NCBI RefSeq assembly: GCF_014203695.1
Contig: NZ_JACHJO010000001.1
Location: 62,001-126,000, forward strand
Length of the DNA: 64,000 bases
Direction of reading: 5' to 3'
From: Nocardiopsis algeriensis
GTDB taxonomy: Bacteria; Actinomycetota; Actinomycetes; Streptosporangiales; Streptosporangiaceae
The notes under the pieces were generated by a model. It had not been told where the DNA came from. It saw only the letters and a list, made by a program, of their open reading frames with translations, and searched no databases. The position numbers were made by a program, and so were the translations under genes. Every line of letters starts with the position of its first letter. The stretch's first letter is position 1. This document shows, piece after piece, positions 1 to 7,132 of the stretch.

Positions 1-1075
1 CGCGGTCGTGCCCTGGCGGGACCTGGCCTCCGGGCCGGTGGAGCTGCCCCGGGGCGCCCTGGTCCGGGTGGACTCCCCCGGCGGCGACGCCGAGACCGAG
101 CGGCTGCTGCGCGGCTGGAAGAAGCTGCCCGACCTGTACCGGGCCGAGGGGACGGGCGCCCAGCACGCCGGTTTCCGGGCCGCGCTGGCCCGGCTGGAGG
201 AGGCGGCCCGGGACGCGGAGGCGCTCCTGCTGCAAAGGCCCGGCGACCTCGTGGCCATGTGCGACAAGCGGCTCTGCCACGCCCGGCTGGCCGGGGCCGG
301 GGTTCCGGTCCCGGCCGCGCTGCCGGGACCGGTGGAGAGCTACGCCGGTCTGCGGGAGGCGATGCGCGAGCACCGGCTCCCCCGCGTGTTCGTCAAGCCC
401 GCGCACGGCTCCTCCGCGTCCGGGGTGATCGCGCTGGCCACGGCCTCCGGCGGGCGGGTCCGCGCGGTCACCTCCGCCGAACTGGTGCGCGGCGACGACG
501 GCTCGGCGGCCCTGTACAACAGCCTGCGCCTGCGCACCTACACCTCGGAGGCCGACGTCGCCGCGGTGGTGGACGCGCTCGCCCCCGACGGCCTGCACGT
601 CGAGCAGTGGCTGCCCAAGGCGGGGTTCGCCGGGCGGACCGTCGACCTGCGCGTGGTGGTGACCGCCGGCCAGGCCACCCACGTGGTGGTGCGCTCGTCG
701 TCCTCGCCGCTGACCAACCTGCACCTGGGCAACGCCCGGGGCGACGCGGAGGCACTGCGCGAGGCCGTCGGCCCCGCCGCGTGGGCGGAGGCGATGCGCA
801 CCGCCGAGGACGCCGCCGCGTGCTTCGACACCCTGCACGCCGGGGTCGACCTCCTCGCCCTGCCGGGATGGCACACGTTCGCGGTGTGCGAGGTCAACGC
901 GTTCGGCGACCTCCTGCCGGGGGTCCTGCACGAGGGCCGCGACACCTACGCCGAACAGCTCCACGCCCTGAGCCGCGATCTCCCCGCGGGCCGGCGCCCC
1001 CGGTCGGCGGCCGAAGACCCCCGCACCCATCGGCACACGGCCCCGGCCGGCGCCACGTTCCGAGAAGGACCATGA
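1..1075 (+). CDS. STM4014-type ATP-grasp-like protein (5' end outside window)
   Basis: Recognised as an STM4014-family protein from the sequence and from its three downstream partners. The frame is open to the window edge. The first GTG (position 8) falls inside a VVPWRDL-like stretch that is normally internal, so roughly 30 N-terminal residues probably lie outside. Visible segments include VFVKPAHGSSASGV and HVEQWLPKAGFAGRTVDLRVVV, which look like the nucleotide-binding and central parts of an ATP-grasp fold, and CEVNAFGDLLPG near the C-terminus, resembling the metal-binding E-x-N segment. The C-terminal 25 residues are low complexity. Its end overlaps the next start by 4 nt, indicating one operon. 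ATP-grasp enzymes ligate carboxylates to amines; the substrate here is unknown. Confidence 0.75.
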   Translation, partial: AVVPWRDLASGPVELPRGALVRVDSPGGDAETERLLRGWKKLPDLYRAEGTGAQHAGFRAALARLEEAARDAEALLLQRPGDLVAMCDKRLCHARLAGAGVPVPAALPGPVESYAGLREAMREHRLPRVFVKPAHGSSASGVIALATASGGRVRAVTSAELVRGDDGSAALYNSLRLRTYTSEADVAAVVDALAPDGLHVEQWLPKAGFAGRTVDLRVVVTAGQATHVVVRSSSSPLTNLHLGNARGDAEALREAVGPAAWAEAMRTAEDAAACFDTLHAGVDLLALPGWHTFAVCEVNAFGDLLPGVLHEGRDTYAEQLHALSRDLPAGRRPRSAAEDPRTHRHTAPAGATFREGP

Positions 1076-1923
1076 CAGACCAGCCCGACATGAACGCGGT
1101 GGTGGGCAGCCACGACATCCTGCTGCTCACCCTGGACACCCTGCGCCACGACGTGGCCGCCGAGCTCGCCGCGGCGGGCCGCATCCCCCACCTGAGCCGG
1201 CTGCTGCCGGGTGGGCGCTGGGAGGAGCGCCACGCCCCGGGCAGCTTCACCTACGCCTCCCACATGGCGATGCTCGCCGGGTTCCTGCCCACGCCCGCCT
1301 CCCCCGGGCCGCACCCGCGCCTGTTCGCCGCGCGTTTCCCCGGAAGCGAGTCCACGGCCGAGCGGACCTGGACCTTCGAGACACCGGACCTGGCCTCGGG
1401 GCTGGCGGCGGCCGGCTATCACACTGCCTGTGTCGGCGGCACCGGCTTCTTCAACCGGAGGTCGGCGCTGGGGTCGGTGATCCCCGACATGTTCGCCGAG
1501 AGCCACTGGGAGGAGTCGTTCGGTGTCACCGACCCGCACTCCTTCGAGAACCAGGTGGCGCGGGCCGCGGAGATCGCCGCCGCCCGTCCCGCCGTCGAGC
1601 CGCTGTTCCTGCTCCTCAACGTGTCCGCGCTGCACCAGCCCAACTGGTTCCACCTGCCCGGGGCCGTGCGGGAGGACGGCGACACCCGCGAGAGCCACGC
1701 CGCGGCGCTGGAGTACGTGGACCGGCACCTGCCGCCGCTGCTGGAGGCGATGGCGGCGCGGCGCCCCTGCTTCGCGATCGTGTGCTCCGACCACGGCACC
1801 GCCTACGGCGAGGACGGCCACACCGGCCACCGCATCGGCCACGAGGTGGTGTGGACCGTGCCCTACGCCCACTTCTTCCTGCCCCAGGGGTACACCGCCC
1901 GGGTCGAGGAGGCCTCCGCATGA
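1072..1923 (+). CDS. STM4013/SEN3800-type sulfatase-like hydrolase
   Basis: 283 residues, alkaline phosphatase/sulfatase superfamily. An N-terminal ILLLTLDTLRHDVA strand carries the first metal-binding Asp. The C-terminal CSDHGTAYGEDGHTGH stretch has the Asp-His and His ligands. A Cys-x-Pro-x-Arg sulfatase modification motif is not obvious, so it may be a phospho- rather than a sulfohydrolase. No signal peptide is visible, so it is probably cytoplasmic. Start ATG follows AAGGA at good spacing and overlaps the upstream stop; its own stop overlaps the next ATG (ATGA). The family is known mainly as a partner of STM4011, STM4012 and STM4014; the reaction is not established. Confidence 0.82.
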   Translation: MTDQPDMNAVVGSHDILLLTLDTLRHDVAAELAAAGRIPHLSRLLPGGRWEERHAPGSFTYASHMAMLAGFLPTPASPGPHPRLFAARFPGSESTAERTWTFETPDLASGLAAAGYHTACVGGTGFFNRRSALGSVIPDMFAESHWEESFGVTDPHSFENQVARAAEIAAARPAVEPLFLLLNVSALHQPNWFHLPGAVREDGDTRESHAAALEYVDRHLPPLLEAMAARRPCFAIVCSDHGTAYGEDGHTGHRIGHEVVWTVPYAHFFLPQGYTARVEEASA

Positions 1924-3251
1924 CACTCGCCGCCGAACCCGTGGCCGCGGACTCCCCGTACCGGTCGTACGTGTACGCCTACCCGCACAAGAGCGCCTAC
2001 CGGCCCTTCGCCGAGCCGCCCCTGCTCTCCGACCTGTGGCGGGACGAGGACGTGAGCGCCCTGTCCCTGTACGCGCACATCCCCTTCTGCGAGATGCGGT
2101 GCGGGTTCTGCAACCTGTTCACCCGCTCCGTCCCGCCGGCCGAGCAGGTCTCCGCCTACCTGGACGCCCTGGAGCGGCAGGCCGGGGAGGTCGCGCGGGC
2201 ACTGCCCGAGGGCGCGCGGTTCGCGAGGGCCGCGCTGGGCGGGGGCACGCCCACCTATCTGGAGGCCGGTGAGCTGGCGCGGGTGTACGACCTCATGGAG
2301 TCCGCCCTGGGTGCCGACCTCACCGCGATCCCCGTGTCGGTGGAGACCTCCCCCGCCACGGCCACCCCCGAGCGGCTGGCGGTGCTGGCCGAACGCGGTG
2401 CCACGCGGATCAGCATCGGCGTGCAGAGCTTCCTCGACCCCGAGGCGCACGCGGCCGGGCGGCCGCAGCGGCGTGCCGAGGTGGACCGCGCGCTGGACGC
2501 GATCCGCGAGCACACGGACGCCGACCTCAACATCGACCTCATCTACGGCATCGACCGCCAGGACGAGCGCACGTGGGCGTACTCGCTGGACACCGCCCTG
2601 GAGTGGAACCCCGAGGAGGTGTACCTGTATCCGCTGTACGTGCGCCCCCTCACCGGGCTGGGTCGCCGCGGCCGCTCCTGGGACGACCACCGGCTGGCGC
2701 TGTACCGCCAGGGCCGCGACCACCTGCGCGGGCGCGGCTACGAGCAGGTGTCCATGCGCATGTTCCGCAGGTCGGACGCCCCGTCGCCGGACGGGCCGGA
2801 GTACTGCTGCCAGACCGACGGCATGGTGGGGCTGGGGTGCGGCGCGCGCTCCTACACCTCGCGGGTGCACCACTCGTTCGACTACGCGGTGGGCGTGGGC
2901 CAGGTCCGGTCGATCCTCGCCGACTACGTGTCCCGCGACTCCGCCGGCCTCGCCCGCGCGGAGGTGGGCTTCCGCCTGGACGACGGCGAGCGCAGGCGCC
3001 GCCACCTGATCCAGTCGCTGCTGCGCGCCGAGGGGATGGACGCCGCGGCCTACGCGGAGCGGTTCGGCTCCGCCCCGGCCGAGGACTTCCCCGCGGAGTT
3101 CGCCGAGCTCGCCCGGCGGGGCTGGGTGCGCGACGCGGCGGCCGGGCGCGTCGTGCTCACCGAGGAGGGGCTGGCGCACTCCGACGCGGTGGGGCCGATG
3201 TTCTTCTCCCCCCGCGTGGCGGCTCTGATGGACGACTACGAGGCCAGGTGA
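1920..3251 (+). CDS. STM4012-type radical SAM protein (HemN-like)
   Basis: 443 residues. The 4Fe-4S binding motif CEMRCGFC (C-x3-C-x2-C) is at about residues 57-64, followed by GGGTPTYL and the RISIGVQSF strand typical of HemN-related enzymes. A C-terminal HemN-like winged segment (about 350-430, DDGERRRRHLIQSLL) is present. It is related to oxygen-independent coproporphyrinogen III oxidase, but the gene neighbourhood assigns it to the STM4012 group, not heme synthesis. HemN-like proteins include methyltransferases and other radical enzymes, so no reaction is claimed. It overlaps both neighbours by 4 nt, implying translational coupling. Confidence 0.85.
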   Translation: MTLAAEPVAADSPYRSYVYAYPHKSAYRPFAEPPLLSDLWRDEDVSALSLYAHIPFCEMRCGFCNLFTRSVPPAEQVSAYLDALERQAGEVARALPEGARFARAALGGGTPTYLEAGELARVYDLMESALGADLTAIPVSVETSPATATPERLAVLAERGATRISIGVQSFLDPEAHAAGRPQRRAEVDRALDAIREHTDADLNIDLIYGIDRQDERTWAYSLDTALEWNPEEVYLYPLYVRPLTGLGRRGRSWDDHRLALYRQGRDHLRGRGYEQVSMRMFRRSDAPSPDGPEYCCQTDGMVGLGCGARSYTSRVHHSFDYAVGVGQVRSILADYVSRDSAGLARAEVGFRLDDGERRRRHLIQSLLRAEGMDAAAYAERFGSAPAEDFPAEFAELARRGWVRDAAAGRVVLTEEGLAHSDAVGPMFFSPRVAALMDDYEAR

Positions 3252-4177
3252 GGAACGTGGGACTGCCTCCGCACCTGACCCTGCTGTACCGGGGTCCGCT
3301 GGCCAGCTGCGACTACGACTGCCCCTACTGCCCCTTCGCCAAGCGGAGGGACAGCCCCGAGGCCCTGCGCGCCGACCGCGCCGCCCTGGAGCGGTTCACC
3401 GGCTGGGTGGCCGACCGCGCCGCCGAGGATCCCGGCACGCGGGTGTCGGTACTGTTCACCCCGTGGGGGGAGGGGCTCGTGCGCTCCTGGTACCGGACCG
3501 CGATCGCACGGCTCAGCCACCTGCCGCACGTGGAGCGGGTGGCGATCCAGACCAATCTGAGCGGGCGCGTGGAGTGGCTGTCGGGGTGCGACCTGTCCTC
3601 GGCCGCGCTGTGGACGACCTACCACCCGGGTCAGGTGGCGCACGAGCGCTTCCTGGCCAAGGCCCTGCGCCTGGTGGAGCTGGGGGTGCGCTTCAGCGTC
3701 GGCGTGGTCGGCGAGCCCGAGCACCTGGAGGCGGCCCGGCGGATGCGAGCCGACCTGCCCGACGGCGTGTACCTGTGGGTGAACGCCGCGGAGGGGCGCA
3801 CCTACACCGACGCCGAGGCCGCCCTGTGGCAGGAGCTGGATCCGCACTTCCACCACAGCCGGTATCCGCACGCCAGCGGGGGGCTGCCCTGCCGTACCGG
3901 CGACAGTGTGCTGTCCGTGGACGGAGACGGGAACGTGCGCCGGTGCCACTTCGTGGACGTCCCGATGGGCAACCTCTACGACGGCTCCTTCCGGGAGCGG
4001 CTGGGCCGGAGGCCGTGCCCTCTGGCGTCCTGCGACTGCCACATCGGGTACGTGCACCTGGAGCCGCTGGACCTGTACGGACTCTTCCGGGGAGGGGTGC
4101 TGGAGCGGATTCCGCACACGCTTCCGCAGGCGGTGCGAGGAGACGGGGTACCGAAAGGTCACCGGGTGAGACCATAA
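3248..4177 (+). CDS. STM4011-type radical SAM protein
   Basis: 309 residues. The radical SAM cluster motif CDYDCPYC (C-x3-C-x2-C) is near residue 18. The C-terminal third has additional cysteines (CRTGDSVLSVDGDGNVRRC and CPLASCDCH), resembling SPASM or twitch auxiliary Fe-S sites used by peptide-modifying enzymes. GTG at 3248 overlaps the upstream TGA (GTGA); a second GTG three codons on is an alternative. The last gene of the four-gene operon: its TAA stop lies inside the -10-like box of the next gene. A second radical SAM enzyme beside STM4012 suggests sequential chemistry on one substrate (inference). Confidence 0.82.
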   Translation: MRNVGLPPHLTLLYRGPLASCDYDCPYCPFAKRRDSPEALRADRAALERFTGWVADRAAEDPGTRVSVLFTPWGEGLVRSWYRTAIARLSHLPHVERVAIQTNLSGRVEWLSGCDLSSAALWTTYHPGQVAHERFLAKALRLVELGVRFSVGVVGEPEHLEAARRMRADLPDGVYLWVNAAEGRTYTDAEAALWQELDPHFHHSRYPHASGGLPCRTGDSVLSVDGDGNVRRCHFVDVPMGNLYDGSFRERLGRRPCPLASCDCHIGYVHLEPLDLYGLFRGGVLERIPHTLPQAVRGDGVPKGHRVRP

Positions 4178-4186
4178 TCCGACACA
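4173..4186 (+). promoter_or_regulatory. -10 box of a probable leaderless transcript
   Basis: CATAAT at 4173-4178 is followed by exactly 7 nt and then the ATG of the HAD gene, with no ribosome binding site. This geometry puts transcription start at the start codon. The box overlaps the stop codon of the preceding radical SAM gene. No convincing -35 is visible. Confidence 0.5.
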
Positions 4187-4989
4187 TGGTCCTTCCCCGG
4201 GTAATCGCCACAGACCTTGACGGAACCCTCCTCAACGAGCACGGCCTCGTCTCCGACCGCACCCGCAGGGTGCTCGCCGAGGCGGTGAACTCGGGGGTGC
4301 GGCTGGTCCTCTCCACCGCCCGTCCCCCGCGCACCACCCAGCACATCGCCGAATGGTTCACCTGCGCGGCCGTGCTCTGCGGCAACGGGGCTGTCGCCAC
4401 CCTGCCGGGCGCCGACCCGCTCGTGCGCGCCATCGAGCGGGAGACCGCCGGCTCCGTCGTCGACAAGCTGCGCGGTGTCCTGCAGAGCCCCGGTTTCGGT
4501 GTGGAGACCGGGACCGACTTCTTCCACTGCCCCGACTACCGGCTGGAGCCGTGGGTGCCGCGCGACTGGGTGCGCGAGGTGCTGGACTCCACCGACGCCC
4601 TCCTGGAGAGGGCCACCCCGGTCACCAAGCTGCTGGTGCGCTACGAGGGGACCCCGGTCGACCTGGCGCACGAGGCGGCCCTGTCGGCGATCGGACCGCT
4701 GGCGGAGGTCACCTATTCGGGCAGCTTCGGGGTGCTGGAGGTGAGCGCCCCGGGCGTCGACAAGGGGAGCACCCTGGCGATGGTGTGCGAGCAGTGGGGG
4801 GTGCGTCCCGAGGAGGTGGTGGCCTTCGGCGACATGCTCAACGACCTTCCCGCCCTGTCGTGGGCGGGAGCGGGGTACGCGATGGCCAACGGGCACCCGT
4901 CGCTGCTGGACCCGGCGCTGGGGCTGCGGGTCGCCCCGCCCAACACCGAGGACGGCGTGGCCCGGGTGGTGGAGCAGCTGCTGTCCTGA
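4186..4989 (+). CDS. HAD superfamily hydrolase, Cof/IIB subfamily
   Basis: 267 residues. Motif I is DLDGTLL at residues 9-15, with the nucleophile and acid aspartates. Motif II is the Ser/Thr in LVLSTARPP. Motif III and IV are KG in GVDKGSTL and GDMLNDLPALSWAG. The cap between residues about 85 and 185 is of the C2 type found in Cof phosphatases that act on sugar phosphates or flavin-related phosphates. Substrate cannot be predicted. No SD precedes the ATG; see the -10 box at 4173. It is probably an independent transcription unit downstream of the STM40xx operon. Confidence 0.88.
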   Translation: MVLPRVIATDLDGTLLNEHGLVSDRTRRVLAEAVNSGVRLVLSTARPPRTTQHIAEWFTCAAVLCGNGAVATLPGADPLVRAIERETAGSVVDKLRGVLQSPGFGVETGTDFFHCPDYRLEPWVPRDWVREVLDSTDALLERATPVTKLLVRYEGTPVDLAHEAALSAIGPLAEVTYSGSFGVLEVSAPGVDKGSTLAMVCEQWGVRPEEVVAFGDMLNDLPALSWAGAGYAMANGHPSLLDPALGLRVAPPNTEDGVARVVEQLLS

Positions 4990-5164
4990 GGAGCGGCGTT
5001 CGCGGGCGCGCGTCGGGGCGGGGACGCCGCTGCCCCTGCTCCGCGCCGCCCGCCGGCCGCGCTGCCCATCGGCCGTGCGGTCCCGCCGGCGCGCGGTGCC
5101 GGCGCCGGCGGCCGGTACCGTCTGCTGCACGGTGGCGCGCCCCGCTCCGCAGGGAGGACGGGGA

Positions 5165-6025
5165 GTGGAGAGGACGGTGGTGGCGGTGGGCCGGGTCACG
5201 GCACGGCGGAGGGTGCTGCGGATCAGGGACGGCGCCGCGGACGAGCGGGCCGACACCCTGGCGGCGGAGGAGCCGATGGAGATCCGCCTGAACGGGCGCT
5301 CCCTGGCGGTCACCATGCGCACGCCGGGGCACGACTTCGACCTGGCGGCGGGCTTCCTGGTGGGCGAGGGCGTGGTGGCGGACGCGGACGACGTGCGCGC
5401 GATCCGCTACTGCGCCGGTGCCCTGGAGGACGGCTCCAACACCTTGAACGTGGTCGACGTGGGCCTGGCCCCGGGTGTGCCGGTGCCGGAGGCCTCGCTG
5501 GAGCGCAACTTCTACACGACCTCGGCGTGCGGGCTGTGCGGCAAGAGCAGTCTGGACGCGGTGCGCACCCGGGCCCGGTGGGACGTCTCCGGCGACCCCG
5601 TGCGCGTGGGCGTGCCGCTGCTGTCCTCCCTGCCCGACCGCCTGCGCGGGGCGCAGCGGGTGTTCGACCGCACGGGCGGGCTGCACGCCGCGGGGCTGTT
5701 CGACGCCGACGGGCGCGTGCTGATGGTGCGTGAGGACGTGGGGCGCCACAACGCGGCGGACAAGATCGTGGGCCGGGCGCTGCGCGAGGGCCTCCTGCCG
5801 CTGCGCGGCACGGTGCTGGCCCTGTCGGGCCGGGCCTCGTTCGAGCTGGTCCAGAAGGCGTGGACGGCGGGGATCCCGGTGGTGGCGGCCGTGTCCGCGC
5901 CGTCGTCGCTGGCGGTGGACCTGGCCGCCGAGGCGGGCATCACGCTGGTGGGGTTCCTGCGCGGGAGCTCGATGAACGTCTACACCGGTGCCCACCGCGT
6001 CGCGCTGGACGCCCCCGCCGGGTGA
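5165..6025 (+). CDS. fdhD: FdhD, formate dehydrogenase sulfurtransferase
   Basis: 286 residues, normal for the family. FdhD passes sulfur from a cysteine desulfurase to the molybdenum cofactor of formate dehydrogenase. The CGLCGK motif (Cys122 and Cys125), which carries the persulfide, is intact; GHDFDLAAGFLVGEG and EDVGRHNAADK are further family hallmarks. GTG at 5165 was chosen because AGGGAGG lies upstream and the longer frame begins in low-complexity sequence. No formate dehydrogenase gene lies in this window, so its client is encoded elsewhere. It runs convergent with the exporter gene, with a 17-nt gap. Confidence 0.95.
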   Translation: MERTVVAVGRVTARRRVLRIRDGAADERADTLAAEEPMEIRLNGRSLAVTMRTPGHDFDLAAGFLVGEGVVADADDVRAIRYCAGALEDGSNTLNVVDVGLAPGVPVPEASLERNFYTTSACGLCGKSSLDAVRTRARWDVSGDPVRVGVPLLSSLPDRLRGAQRVFDRTGGLHAAGLFDADGRVLMVREDVGRHNAADKIVGRALREGLLPLRGTVLALSGRASFELVQKAWTAGIPVVAAVSAPSSLAVDLAAEAGITLVGFLRGSSMNVYTGAHRVALDAPAG

Positions 6026-6042
6026 GTGCGGCGGGCGCCGGC

Positions 6043-6357
6043 TCAGTGGAGGAGCTTGAGCCCGACCACGCCGGCGACGATGAGCAGCAGGCACAGGGCC
6101 TTGAGGACGCTGAAGCCCTCGCCGAGGAAGAACATCCCCACCAGGGCGGTGCCGACGGCGCCGATGGAGACCCACACGGCGTAGCCGGTGCCGACGGGGA
6201 TGGTGCGCAGGGCGTAGGCGAGTCCGCCCATGCTCAGGACCAGGGTGACCCCGAAGATCACCGTGGGCCACAGGCGGGAGAAGCCGCGGGACGCGCTGAG
6301 CGCGGTCGCCCACGCGGTCTCCAGCAGCCCCGAGAGCACGAGTACGAGCCAGGCCAT
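6043..6357 (-). CDS. sugE: Guanidinium exporter of the SMR family (Gdx/SugE)
   Basis: 104 residues, four predicted membrane helices. The first helix has the catalytic Glu of SMR pumps in GLLETAWATAL, and the GTGYAVWVSIGAVG segment is the family signature. SMR proteins are dual-topology dimers coupling substrate export to proton import. The guanidine-III riboswitch in the leader assigns it to the Gdx (guanidinium) subtype rather than the broad drug-exporting EmrE subtype. ATG at 6357 follows GGAGG at correct spacing; an in-frame upstream extension runs through the riboswitch and is rejected. Confidence 0.93.
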   Translation of the reverse strand: MAWLVLVLSGLLETAWATALSASRGFSRLWPTVIFGVTLVLSMGGLAYALRTIPVGTGYAVWVSIGAVGTALVGMFFLGEGFSVLKALCLLLIVAGVVGLKLLH

Positions 6358-6392
6358 CGGTTCAACCTCCGTGACGAGCGGAAACCTATTCA

Positions 6393-6432
6393 CGCCGTCT
6401 TGTCCTGACCGGGTACGGCGCACCTCGTCCGG
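6393..6432 (-). promoter_or_regulatory. Guanidine-III (ykkC-III) riboswitch aptamer
   Basis: Read on the minus strand, the leader begins CCGGACGAGGTGCGCC, continues TACCCGGTCAGGACAAG and closes with ACGGCG. From memory this agrees base for base with the compact pseudoknot aptamer solved from Thermobifida fusca. The GCGCCGT/ACGGCG helix and the CCGG/CCGG pairing of the pseudoknot are both present. It lies 36 nt upstream of the exporter ATG, close to the SD, so ligand binding could control translation. Class assignment is from known sequence; the mode of control is inferred. Confidence 0.92.
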
Positions 6433-6745
6433 GGTCCTGCGGGACCGGGCCGCCCGCGGGCGGCCGGTCCACAGTACAACGCCCTTTTTCCCCGGGGCCT
6501 TCCGGCCCCCGAGGGTGCTCCGGCTCCCCGCCCCGACCGTTCGGCGACCGCTCGGCGTACCAGGCGACCGCTCGCCGAACGCCGAACGCCCATTCGACGC
6601 TCCTGTTCCGCGTTCGGCGCTCGCGAACGTGTCCCCCCTCCCAGCTGGAAGTGCTCCTACTTACAGTGCCGGGTAACGCAGATCACATACGCGGAGCGGT
6701 ACCGAGACAGGCCCCTCCCCACCCATCCCCCCGGAGGATTTCCAC
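6433..6745. other. Intergenic region with GCCGAACG/CGTTCGGC inverted repeat
   Basis: This 313-nt divergent region separates the exporter leader from the DUF485 gene. GCCGAACG (6581-6588) and CGTTCGGC (6611-6618) form an inverted repeat 22 nt apart, and related GACCGCTCGGCG and GACCGCTCGCCG units precede it. It could be a regulator site for either direction; no known family is recognised. No coding potential was seen. Confidence 0.4.
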
Positions 6746-7132
6746 ATGGCAACTGACCGGTCCACGAAGGACTCACCGCCATCCGGCGGCGGGGAGAACG
6801 GACAGGAGGTCGTCCCCGCCTTCGTCGCGATGCACGACGACCCGAGGTTCCAGCTGCTCAAGCGCAAGCTGTTCCGCTTCGTCCTCCCCGCGAGCATCAC
6901 GTTCCTGGCGTGGTATCTCCTCTACGTCCTGATGTCGGCCTTCGGCCGCGACGTGATGGGCGTGGTGCTCTTCGGCAGCGTCAACGTGGCCCTGGTCTTC
7001 GGCATCCTCCAGTTCGCGTCGACCTTCGGCATCGCCGTCCTCTACACGATGTACGCGCGCAAGAACCTCGACCCGCTCGCCGCCGAGCTCCGCGGCGAGA
7101 TCGAGGGCGGCCGGAAGGGGGCGGCCGAATGA
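6746..7132 (+). CDS. DUF485 small membrane protein
   Basis: 128 residues. A hydrophilic N-terminus (about 1-42) is followed by two membrane spans (about 43-67 and 72-104), with the DUF485 arrangement HDDPRFQLLKRKLFRFVLPA before the first span. DUF485 genes commonly precede acetate/pyruvate-type sodium:solute symporters, as here: the stop overlaps the symporter start (ATGA). An accessory subunit is likely but unproven. GGAGG sits 9 nt before the ATG. Confidence 0.9.
   Translation: MATDRSTKDSPPSGGGENGQEVVPAFVAMHDDPRFQLLKRKLFRFVLPASITFLAWYLLYVLMSAFGRDVMGVVLFGSVNVALVFGILQFASTFGIAVLYTMYARKNLDPLAAELRGEIEGGRKGAAE

Noticed and set aside
468-945. Long minus-strand frames opposite the STM4014-like gene
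   Set aside because: Antisense shadows typical of high-GC DNA, Arg/Pro/Ala-rich and lacking motifs.
6358-6423. N-terminal extension of the SMR exporter
   Set aside because: It would translate through the riboswitch, and the SD supports the internal ATG at 6357.
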